A stretch of 48,785 bases of DNA, from positions 1 through 48,785 of the forward strand of contig CANCOY010000011.1 in the NCBI GenBank assembly GCA_947379865.1, given 5' to 3'. The position numbers were made by a program, and so were the translations under genes. Each line of letters begins with the position of its first letter. Position 1 is the stretch's first letter. The notes under the pieces are model-generated. The model saw only the letters and a program-made list of their open reading frames with translations. It was not told the DNA's origin and ran no database searches. The DNA is from Acetobacteraceae bacterium. GTDB taxonomy: Bacteria; Pseudomonadota; Alphaproteobacteria; Zavarziniales; Zavarziniaceae. Positions 8,107-15,584 of the stretch are shown piece after piece.

Positions 8107-10401
8107 TTATTTCGTCTTCATCGTCCAGACGCCGTTCCAGCCTGCTTCAGGCGGTTCGGCAATCAGGGCCTCGCAGCGGCCCACATAGGACCGCGCGAGT
8201 TTGTCCTGCGGATTTGCGGCACGCGCCTCGGAGAAATCCTTGAGGGCGCCAGTAAAATCCATGCCGCGATAGCGCTGCACGCCCCGTTTGAAGAACCCCA
8301 GGAACTCCAGCATGTTGGGCGGCGCATCGGGATCGCGTTCGTCGAACACCTCGTGCACCGCAACCGGCTCCGTCTTGCCCTTGACGATCACAAGGTCGAC
8401 CTCGCGGGTCCGGTAACTGCCCTTCAGCCGTGACAGTGTACGGTCGCTGATCAGCAGGCGGGCGCCATATTCCTTGCAGGCACTCTCCAGACGGGAGGCG
8501 AGATTCACCCCGTCGCCGATCACGGTGTAGTCCATCCGGCGGGGCGAGCCGATATTGCCCGAGACGATGGTGTCGGTGTTGATGCCGATGCCCATGTCGA
8601 TGGCCATCAGGCCACGCTGCGCACGCTGGCGATTGAAGGTGTCGAGATCCCTCAGCATGCCAAGTGCCGCGCGAACTGAGCGGTCCTCGTCATCATCATG
8701 GGGGAAGGGCGTGCCGAACACCGCCATGATGGCGTCGCCAATGAACTTGTCGAGCATGCCGCCTTCGCGCTGGATGCATTCCACCATCAGGGTGAAATAC
8801 TCGTTCAGCAGGGCGACCGTGCCCTGGGCGCCCAGTTGCTCGGTAAGGGTGGTGAAGCTCCGGATGTCGGAAAACAGCACCGTCGCCTCGCTGGCAGTGC
8901 CGCCCAGCAGATCCTGCCCGCCGGTCAGCAGCTTGTCTGCCAGCATGGGGTCCATGTAGCGCGACATGGTTGCCTTGACCCGCTTTTCCGAACTGATGTC
9001 CTCGAGGACCAGCATGGATCCCATGGGGCCGCGCTTGGCATCAATCAGGGGCAGGACGGTGGCATTGACGGAAACCACCTCTTCGTCGATGTGCAGTTCG
9101 GCGTCGACCAGGGCATCAGGCGCACCGCCATCCCCCAGCCGCGACAGGGCCTGCAGCACCCAGTCGTTTGGCGCGGCAAAGATGTCTGCCGTCGGCCGGC
9201 CCAGCACATCCGCCGGGGTCTTGCGCAGAATGCGCTGTGCGGCGGAATTGCAGGTAACGATCATGCCCTTTTCATTGATGGTGAGCACGCCGTTGGACAT
9301 GCTCTCGAGCATGGCCTCGTTATAGTTCTTGATCGTCTGCACATCGTCGAACAGGCGGGCATTCTCAAGGCAGATGGAGATCTGCGCCGTGAAGGCCTTG
9401 AGGCGTGTCTCATCGTCGGCGGTGAAGGTGCCGCCAATCTTGTTCAGCACCTGTGTAACGCCAATTGGCGCGCCCGTCTTGTTGACCACCGGGACGCACA
9501 GGATGGAGCGGGTGAAAAAGCCGGTCTGCTTGTCGAACGAGGGGTTGAAGCGCAGATCGGCATAGGCATGGCGGATGTTGATGGTCTCGCCACTGGTGAA
9601 CACGGCGCCCGCAATGCCGACGCTGTTGGGAAAGCGGATGCGCGTGGCACCAAGGCCTTCGCCCACCTCGGTATAGAGTTCGTTGGTGCGGTCGTCATTG
9701 AGGAACAGGGTGGAACGCTCGGCGCCCAGCATCCGTGTAACGGTGCCGATGATCTTTTTCAGAAGTGGGCCCAGCTGGATCTCGCTCGACACGTCGTTGA
9801 CGACGTCAAGCAGTTCACCCTCCTGCTTCTGGCGCTTGGTCACGTTTTCAATCAGAACCGTGCTTTCAAGGGTGGCCGAGGCATAGTGTGTGAGTTGCTC
9901 AAGCAGGGCCTGGTCTGCCTTGGTAAAGCCGCCGCCCGTCTTGTTCAGCAGCTGTGCCACGCCAATGACGCGACCACGGGCCGTCGTCACCGGTACTGTC
10001 AGCAGGGAGCGGGTCTCGAAACCGGTTGACTGGTCGATCTCGCGGTTGAAGCGGGGGTCGCTGCGGGTGTCATTGACAATGGCAGCCTCACCATTGGTGA
10101 AGACCCAGCCGGCGATGCCGGTGCCAATCTCGATGCGGATATCTTTCTGGAGCGCCCCATCGGTGACCCGCGTGTAGAGTTCGCCCGTGGTCTGATCGAA
10201 CAGGAACAAAGACCCGCGTTCCGCATGGATGGCCGTCTGCGCCAGACCCAGCAGCGCCTGGAACTGGGCATCAAGGCTGTCGGCCGCAGCCACGTCGGTC
10301 GTCGCCTTCAGAAGCAGGTCGGTGACCGCGCGACTCTTTCGCGCCTTGCCATCAGCCTTGCGGGCGCGTGCGGGGCGGGCTTCAAGATCGCTGTCAGTCA
10401 T
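8107..10401 (-). CDS. GAF-GAF-PAS class III adenylate/guanylate cyclase
   Basis: A 764-residue soluble nucleotide cyclase. A short basic tail is followed by two GAF domains (~45-190 and ~205-355), a PAS domain (~375-480), a class III cyclase domain (~505-700) and a TPR-like tail ending in GWNGVWTMKTK, typical of this family. Catalytic residues are complete: metal Asp in FSDIRSF (D512) and FIGDAIM, adenine-type Lys/Asp in DKFIGD and DYTVIGD, and transition-state Asn/Arg in NLASR. That pattern favours ATP and cAMP over GTP. GAF domains could bind cyclic nucleotide or another small ligand, as in cyanobacterial CyaB-type enzymes. I start at ATG 10401 because GAGG lies six bases upstream; it overlaps the stop of the coiled-coil gene by eight bases (ATGACTGA), implying coupled translation. 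Confidence 0.93.
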   Translation of the reverse strand: MTDSDLEARPARARKADGKARKSRAVTDLLLKATTDVAAADSLDAQFQALLGLAQTAIHAERGSLFLFDQTTGELYTRVTDGALQKDIRIEIGTGIAGWVFTNGEAAIVNDTRSDPRFNREIDQSTGFETRSLLTVPVTTARGRVIGVAQLLNKTGGGFTKADQALLEQLTHYASATLESTVLIENVTKRQKQEGELLDVVNDVSSEIQLGPLLKKIIGTVTRMLGAERSTLFLNDDRTNELYTEVGEGLGATRIRFPNSVGIAGAVFTSGETINIRHAYADLRFNPSFDKQTGFFTRSILCVPVVNKTGAPIGVTQVLNKIGGTFTADDETRLKAFTAQISICLENARLFDDVQTIKNYNEAMLESMSNGVLTINEKGMIVTCNSAAQRILRKTPADVLGRPTADIFAAPNDWVLQALSRLGDGGAPDALVDAELHIDEEVVSVNATVLPLIDAKRGPMGSMLVLEDISSEKRVKATMSRYMDPMLADKLLTGGQDLLGGTASEATVLFSDIRSFTTLTEQLGAQGTVALLNEYFTLMVECIQREGGMLDKFIGDAIMAVFGTPFPHDDDEDRSVRAALGMLRDLDTFNRQRAQRGLMAIDMGIGINTDTIVSGNIGSPRRMDYTVIGDGVNLASRLESACKEYGARLLISDRTLSRLKGSYRTREVDLVIVKGKTEPVAVHEVFDERDPDAPPNMLEFLGFFKRGVQRYRGMDFTGALKDFSEARAANPQDKLARSYVGRCEALIAEPPEAGWNGVWTMKTK

Positions 10402-10900
10402 GATCATCCTCGGCATTCGGGCGGGCAGCGGGCGCGGGCGGGGCCGCCACAGCCAGTTCTTCCAGACGCTGGCGCAGCGCAAGGATGGTGCGGGTCATTT
10501 CATCAAGCTGCTGGTCGTACCCTGCCATTTGCTTTTGCAGGGCCTGCCGGGCCTCGGATGCCTGCTGGTCCAACTGGTCCCGCAGGGCGGCAGCCTGTTC
10601 ACGCAGGGAGGTCACCTCGACCTTGTGGCTGGCGGTAATCTTGTCGACTTCCGCGCGCCGCTCAGCCTCCTGGGTATCAAGACGCTGGCGCAAGGCGCCG
10701 ATGGTTTCGTGCAGTTCCTTGGCGGCTAGGCTCGCTCTGGTTTCAACCGCATCGATTTCGGCGTCCGCCGCAATCCGCGCGTTTTCCATAGCCGCGCGAA
10801 GCAGCAAAACGCTTTGCTGAAGGCTGTGGATTTCCGGATCGCCAAGCCCGTCTGTGCCTGAGGGGGGCGACCCAACCTGACTCTTGGACATGGAAGACAT
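10394..10900 (-). CDS. Small coiled-coil protein translationally coupled to the cyclase
   Basis: A 168-residue soluble protein, almost entirely Glu/Gln/Ala/Leu-rich heptad sequence (~25-145), between a polar N-terminus and a Pro/Ala-rich tail. There is no enzymatic motif and no membrane segment. AAGG upstream of ATG 10900 supports the start. Its stop overlaps the start of the cyclase gene by eight bases, so the two proteins are made together. It may be a dimeric scaffold or regulator of the cyclase. I do not recognise a named family. Confidence 0.75.
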   Translation of the reverse strand: MSSMSKSQVGSPPSGTDGLGDPEIHSLQQSVLLLRAAMENARIAADAEIDAVETRASLAAKELHETIGALRQRLDTQEAERRAEVDKITASHKVEVTSLREQAAALRDQLDQQASEARQALQKQMAGYDQQLDEMTRTILALRQRLEELAVAAPPAPAARPNAEDDHD

Positions 10901-11033
10901 GGTTACCTTGCGGCTGGATGCCGTCTGATACTAACGCATTCATCCAATCATGATGCCGGCTAATTGGGTAGTGCCATGGCGTGTTTTTGGTGGACTGATA
11001 TCATCAACCGGTTGCAAATGCCCCGGCGTGTTT

Positions 11034-11471
11034 TTACTCGGCCCGGGCCAGCCGAATATCATCGCTGCCATCAGAAACAACCATGGCAAGGCAGGCAAGG
11101 AACTGCTTGCGCTGGCTGGCGGGGATCATCTCGACCACCTGCTTTTCGGCCTCGATCGCAAGGGGCTTGGCGCGGTTCAGCAGGGCCCGACCAGCCCTGG
11201 TCAGGCGGATCACGCGGACACGGCGATCCAGTGGCCCGTCCTGCTTGTCGAGAAGACCGGCTTCAGTGAGGCGTGACACCATTTCACTGATGGTGCTGCG
11301 ATCGCTGCCAACGGCATCAGAAAGAACGCTCAGGGCCATCTGCTCGGCGTCAAGGGCATAGAGCACGAAGAACTGCTGGGGTGTCAGGCCGATCGGCGCC
11401 AGATGGCGCGCCAGGACATTCGAGGCGCGCTGGCGCAGCCGGTTCGCAAGATTGATTGTGAAGTGTTCCAT
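11034..11471 (-). CDS. MarR-family transcriptional regulator
   Basis: A 145-residue MarR protein. The winged helix is clear: LTPQQFFVLYAL, the recognition helix region SDRSTISEMVSRLTEAGLL, and the wing with DRRVRVIRLTRAGR. Helices at each end would form the dimer interface. MarR proteins usually repress their own and neighbouring genes and release DNA on binding small aromatic or oxidised ligands. Upstream on the minus strand lie several inverted repeats that could be its operators. No enzyme or efflux gene is adjacent, so the regulon is not evident. Confidence 0.9.
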   Translation of the reverse strand: MEHFTINLANRLRQRASNVLARHLAPIGLTPQQFFVLYALDAEQMALSVLSDAVGSDRSTISEMVSRLTEAGLLDKQDGPLDRRVRVIRLTRAGRALLNRAKPLAIEAEKQVVEMIPASQRKQFLACLAMVVSDGSDDIRLARAE

Positions 11472-11793
11472 TAGGCCAGTCTCTTTTGGTGATGCTTCCG
11501 CGACACGACGAGAATTTGCTTTGCGTCAAATGATGGGCGCAGCGACCAGATGGGGCGGCACATCGGCAAATTTCGCAAAGCATTTCTATGTCAAAAAATC
11601 CCTAGACGGTACAAATTTTGGACCGCCACGGTGGGGAAATACGCGTATTTGTGGTTCTTGGTCGAATAGGAAGGTATGAAATCATCAAAAACTCTACTTA
11701 AGGTAGTTTGGTTTAAAAGTGAGCCTGCGTAAAAATCAAAGGTCCCGACGGCGCGCAGACGTCCCGGCCTCGGCGTCGGCCACGACGAGATCG
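11472..11793. promoter_or_regulatory. Upstream region of marR with several inverted repeats
   Basis: This 322-base region is AT-richer than its surroundings and holds no convincing gene. It contains a 9-bp inverted repeat TGCTTTGCG (11517-11525) / CGCAAAGCA (11574-11582) and a perfect 14-bp palindrome AAATACGCGTATTT at 11637-11650. Both lie upstream of the MarR start (11471) and could be autoregulatory operators. No terminator hairpin for the response regulator gene ending at 11794 was seen. Confidence 0.45.
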
Positions 11794-12840
11794 TCATGAC
11801 GCAGCTGGCAGCGCGATGGTCACGACGAGGCCATCCGTGCCAGCCACGGCAAGCTCGAGAGCGCCTGCAGCCTCATGCGTCCAGAGTGCCGCCAGCCCGA
11901 GGTCGAGTTCCAGGTTCTCGCTGGCATCGGCCAGGGCCTGCCCAGAGGCCTGCCCAGAGGCGGGCGCAATGGCGGAGGACCTGATGCTGAGGCAGGCCCG
12001 TCCATCAGCCATCGTCACGGCCAGCTCCACTTCGGCTCCCTCGATGCTAGCCAAAATGAAACCACTGATGAGGCGGGCAAGGGCGGCTTCGACGATCGCC
12101 GCTCTTCCCCAGGCCAGGACATCATTATCCGGTTGGAAGATCAGGCGCAGGGAACGGCGGTTGATTGTGGTGGCATGCTGCTCGGCCAGCTGCCTGGCCA
12201 GTGCCATCAACTCGATGGTGGTATCCTGCCCGGGCTCAACGGCTCTGGCGGTGAATTGGGCTGGCACGTCGGTGTTTTCGGCGCTGCCCATATCGCCCAA
12301 GGTGGTGCCAATTGCCTCGATCATGGCGGCAAAACCGGCTGAATTGGCAAACGGCTCGCCAGGCTTCCTCGCAGGCGCTGCTGCGGCCCCGCGGCGACGG
12401 GCCCGCAGGACGGCGAGGCCTGCGCTCTCGATGCGTTGAATGTCGAGGCGCTGGAAGCCACGCGCAATTGCGCGGTCGAGGTCGTCGAGATCGATGGGCT
12501 TGAGGATGAATTCGACACCGTCGAGGTCAAGCGCCTGCCTTGCCTCATTCATTCCGGCATGGCCGGTGACCAGAATGAGGGCGACCGGGCGCTGGTCGCC
12601 ACAGGAGGTCGAGATTTCCCTGACCAGCGTAATCCCGTCCATTCCGGGCATCTTGATGTCGCTGACGACGACGGCAATCGTGGAGTCCTGCCTGAAAAGT
12701 TCCAGGGCGGCCCTTGGGTCGGTCATCCCTGTGCACGCCAGGCCATTCATCTCAAGGTGCTCGACAAGCTCAAAGGTGCAATCGGGCTCGTCATCGATCA
12801 CCAGGATCCGGCCTGTGGCTTGGGCGCGATGGGCTGACAT
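11794..12840 (-). CDS. Response regulator with degenerate GHKL ATPase-like C-terminus
   Basis: A 348-residue protein. The N-terminal receiver has ILVIDDEPD, the phosphoacceptor Asp in VVVSDIKMPGMDG and the switch Lys in FILKPID. The C-terminus (~205-348) has the layout of a histidine-kinase ATPase domain: a helix leading to DNDVLAWGRAAIVEAALARL, a strand VELAVTMADGRACLSIRS, then LGLAALWTHEAAGALELAV and VVTIALP. The N-box Asn and the G1 Asp/Gly are missing, so ATP binding is doubtful. No phospho-His motif is visible. It could act as a phosphate sink or protein-binding output. ATG 12840 has AGGAGA upstream. The EAL response regulator gene lies 40 bases upstream on the same strand, so the two are probably co-transcribed. 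Confidence 0.8.
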   Translation of the reverse strand: MSAHRAQATGRILVIDDEPDCTFELVEHLEMNGLACTGMTDPRAALELFRQDSTIAVVVSDIKMPGMDGITLVREISTSCGDQRPVALILVTGHAGMNEARQALDLDGVEFILKPIDLDDLDRAIARGFQRLDIQRIESAGLAVLRARRRGAAAAPARKPGEPFANSAGFAAMIEAIGTTLGDMGSAENTDVPAQFTARAVEPGQDTTIELMALARQLAEQHATTINRRSLRLIFQPDNDVLAWGRAAIVEAALARLISGFILASIEGAEVELAVTMADGRACLSIRSSAIAPASGQASGQALADASENLELDLGLAALWTHEAAGALELAVAGTDGLVVTIALPAAS

Positions 12841-12880
12841 TGCCGCTCTCCTGTCCTGGGTGTCGAGCGGATGGCCGCGC

Positions 12881-14059
12881 TCACGCCTCAGCGTGCACCG
12901 GGACAATCAGAGATGAAAAGCCTTTCCGTGAGGCATCGGCAAGTTCTCGTGCGGGTAATGCCCTGGCAAACAGGAACCCCTGGCCAACCCCACAGCCAAT
13001 GTCCTGCATCATGCGGGCCTGCTCCACCGTCTCGATCCCTTCGGCAATGCAGGCGATGCCAAGGTCCTCGGCGGTGCGGCAGATGGCGGCGACGGCCGAT
13101 CGCTCGGCGCTCCAGCGTATGGCGCCCTGGACAAGGGAACGGTCAATCTTGATCTCGCTGAGTGGCAGGCGCACCAGCTGGTCGAAATTGCTGTGGGCAC
13201 AGCCAAAGTCGTCCAGCGCAATGCGATAGCCAAGCAAGCGCAGCCGCCCAAGGGCTGCAAGGGCGCGCGGGGCCGCGCTGACGGAGGATCCCTCCAGCAG
13301 TTCAATGGTGATCAGCCCGGCATCGAGCCCGGCCGCCTCACGCAGGCTTTCCAGCTGCGAGACGGCCTCAGACTCCATAAGCATCTCGGCATTCCAGTTG
13401 ACCGAGACCCCGGCGCGGATACCACTGCCCTGCCAGGCGCGGCAGCCCTCAAGGGCCCCATTGGTCATCCACCAGGTAAAGGCAGCCATCCTGCCGCTGC
13501 GGCTTATCTCCGGCAGAAAACGTGCTGGCCCAACTTCCCTGCCGCTCGCATCGAACCAGCGCGCCAGCGCTTCGGCGCCGCATACCGTGCCGTCAACCAG
13601 GCTTACCTGCGGCTGGAAATAGGTCTGGATCCCGTCAAATCCGCTGCCGGTTGCCGCGGGCACTGCCGACAGATCCGCCAGTTGCACGGGTGCCTCTGGC
13701 CGCATTCCCGATACCAGGGCCAGCAGCTGGGGCACGTTGATGGGCTTTGTCAGGGTGCCGAGAACGCTGAGCCCCAGTGACCTCGTATAGTCGCTTGCGG
13801 TGCGCAGGATATCGGCGGCCTCACCGCTGATCAGGATGATGTGGGGGCGGGCGCCGCTCTGCCAGAGGAGTTCGATCGCGCCAAAGCCATCTGTGCCCGG
13901 CATCTGAAGATCGATCAATGCCACGTCCAGCGGTGTTGCGGGCAGGGCCTTTATGTCAGCCGGTGCCGTCAGCCAAGCGCAGTCGAAGCCCGCTTCACCA
14001 AGCAGGTCGCACGCTTCCTCGCAGAAATCTCTGTCGTCGTCGACAATCAGGGCACGCAT
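12881..14059 (-). CDS. Response regulator with EAL (c-di-GMP phosphodiesterase) output
   Basis: A 392-residue receiver-EAL protein. The receiver shows ALIVDDDRDF, the phosphoacceptor Asp in VALIDLQMPG, and LTKPIN. The EAL domain keeps most catalytic and metal residues: Glu in GAEALARW, Asn in VNWNAEM, Glu in ITIELLE, the Asp pair in ALDDFG, Lys in EIKID, Glu in CIAEGIET and Gln in GQGFLF. Loop 6, normally DDFGTGYSS, reads DDFGCAHSN, so activity or dimer control may differ. It should lower c-di-GMP in response to phosphorylation. ATG 14059 starts directly at the receiver; longer in-frame extensions upstream have no domain. It is the first gene of a likely two-gene operon. Confidence 0.88.
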   Translation of the reverse strand: MRALIVDDDRDFCEEACDLLGEAGFDCAWLTAPADIKALPATPLDVALIDLQMPGTDGFGAIELLWQSGARPHIILISGEAADILRTASDYTRSLGLSVLGTLTKPINVPQLLALVSGMRPEAPVQLADLSAVPAATGSGFDGIQTYFQPQVSLVDGTVCGAEALARWFDASGREVGPARFLPEISRSGRMAAFTWWMTNGALEGCRAWQGSGIRAGVSVNWNAEMLMESEAVSQLESLREAAGLDAGLITIELLEGSSVSAAPRALAALGRLRLLGYRIALDDFGCAHSNFDQLVRLPLSEIKIDRSLVQGAIRWSAERSAVAAICRTAEDLGIACIAEGIETVEQARMMQDIGCGVGQGFLFARALPARELADASRKGFSSLIVPVHAEA

Positions 14060-14562
14060 CGGGGTACCTGCTACAAAAGCGCCACGCAACCTCGCCAGAT
14101 CCCGGAATACTTTGTACACGCAAAAATGTCTAAGACAGCAAGATCCATATTGATGGTTAACGAAACCGGCAGCGCCTCGTTGAGAGCGAAAGGGATCGCG
14201 CGCCACCGCGACGCCCGGCCAGGGGTGTTTGGGGGTGCGAATCGCTTGGGGGCATCATTTTTCCGGATACGGGATTAACTCCGCCAACGGCCGCCTCCCA
14301 AGGCTGCGACAGAACTTTTCCCCTTGCATGGTTCCAGAAAACGGAGTGAGATTAATCCGTAATGGATAGGTATCGGGCGCGAAGGACGGTCCATTTTGGC
14401 CTAGTGTAGGCGGAAATTCCAAAATGGGATCGATTTTCGTTAAGGTTAATCTCGCGAACACCCCGAAATGGAGCTAGCCGCGGATGAAACTTTTTCCGAT
14501 TTGGCGCCAAGTTTGCTCCGGCGATGGAGTTTCACGCACTTTGGATCACAGGTCGGTCTGTC
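14060..14562. promoter_or_regulatory. Divergent promoter region between the two response-regulator transcripts
   Basis: A 503-base region without a convincing gene separates the minus-strand REC-EAL operon from the plus-strand REC-winged-helix gene. It is AT-richer in its right half. Its main feature is the CC-W5-GG inverted repeat at 14391-14427, described separately. Confidence 0.5.
14391..14427. promoter_or_regulatory. 9-bp inverted repeat CCATTTTGG / CCAAAATGG, candidate operator
   Basis: CCATTTTGG at 14391-14399 and its exact reverse complement at 14419-14427 are separated by 19 bases, with starts 28 bases apart (nearly three helical turns). They lie about 135-170 bases upstream of the REC-winged-helix gene, in a divergent promoter region. 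The same 9-mer recurs at 17746-17754 and 20373-20381. Confidence 0.55.
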
Positions 14563-15480
14563 ATGTCAGGTAGCGAAAACGCGGCACGCACAGTCCTCGT
14601 GGTGGAGGATGATCCCGAGGCATCTGCCGAGATCGTCAATCTGCTCACGGACTCCGGCTACATATGCCAGCAGGCTTATGATGGCCTGACGGCCCTCGCC
14701 AAACTGCGTGGCGAGCCGACGGTTGGCATCATTGTGACCGATATCTCCATGCCCCGCATGGATGGCCTCGCGTTCATCGAATCCATGCGCGCGCAATGGA
14801 ACACCGGCATCGACAAGCAGGTGATCTTCATCACCGGCCAGCCCGAGCTGGAGAAGAGTGTCCGTGCCCTGAAACTGGGTGCCATCGATTTCATCCAGAA
14901 GCCGATCAATCCCGACGAACTGCTGGCGGCAATCCGCACCGGCTCTGAAACCTATGAGATGCGCCGCCAGGAACTGGTCGCACAGGAGCGCGCCTCCCAC
15001 GCCGTTTCCGCCATGAAGGCAGTGCTGGACAGGATCGATGTGTCGGGCTGGGCTTCGGGCGCCAGCCTTGGCGCAAGCCCGCGGCCCTCGCGCACGCCGG
15101 GTGATACGCCGGCTGAGAACTGGCCTGCGCGCAAGGCCGAGCCAGAGTCCAAGGTTGACGTGGTGCGACGCATCATCCGCTCGCGCGCAGCCCGCAACCT
15201 GTTCTTTGATGCCGATCTCTTTGCCGATCCGTGCTGGAACATGCTGCTTGATCTGGCCGCGCATCATTTCGAGGGCAAGAAGATCTCCATCTCCAGCCTC
15301 TGCATTGCCTCCGGCGTCCCTCAGACGACGGCGCTTCGCCGCATTGAAGAGATGGTCACCTGCGGCCTCGTGATGCGCACCGAAGACCCACACGACGGAC
15401 GCCGGATTTTTGTCGAACTGACGCCTGAAGCAAAAGACAAGTTCGAGCGTTACATCGGGGCCTTTTCAGCTTCGCCCTGA
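14563..15480 (+). CDS. Response regulator with MarR-like winged-helix output
   Basis: A 305-residue DNA-binding response regulator. The receiver has VLVVEDDPE, the phosphoacceptor Asp in IIVTDISMPRMDG and FIQKPIN. After a helical and Pro-rich linker, the C-terminus (~205-305) is a MarR-type winged helix: the ISISSLCIASGVPQTTALRR helix-turn-helix, then EDPHDGRRIFVELTPEA as wing. The start at 14563 (MSGSENAAR) places the receiver normally; a start at 14524 is possible. No kinase is adjacent on this strand; the coupled membrane kinase at 18.4 kb is a possible partner. The inverted repeat at 14391-14427 could be its own operator. Confidence 0.87.
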   Translation: MSGSENAARTVLVVEDDPEASAEIVNLLTDSGYICQQAYDGLTALAKLRGEPTVGIIVTDISMPRMDGLAFIESMRAQWNTGIDKQVIFITGQPELEKSVRALKLGAIDFIQKPINPDELLAAIRTGSETYEMRRQELVAQERASHAVSAMKAVLDRIDVSGWASGASLGASPRPSRTPGDTPAENWPARKAEPESKVDVVRRIIRSRAARNLFFDADLFADPCWNMLLDLAAHHFEGKKISISSLCIASGVPQTTALRRIEEMVTCGLVMRTEDPHDGRRIFVELTPEAKDKFERYIGAFSASP

Positions 15481-15584
15481 ACCGCACGCATTGCGCAGCA
15501 ATTCTCTGGCTGCGGTCGCCATCCGCTCGACGGATCGGCCACTGATTGCATCGTAAACTGATCAATGTGTCATTCTGGAGTCGA

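Noticed and set aside
10978..11035. Direct repeat GGCGTGTTTTT (10978-10988 and 11025-11035) as an attachment site or mobile-element scar
   Set aside because: Only 11 bases, no integrase or transposase nearby, and the second copy overlaps the marR stop.
14524..14562. Upstream start for the REC-winged-helix gene
   Set aside because: The extra 13 residues are not part of the receiver fold and the ATG at 14563 gives a normal N-terminus; kept only as an alternative.
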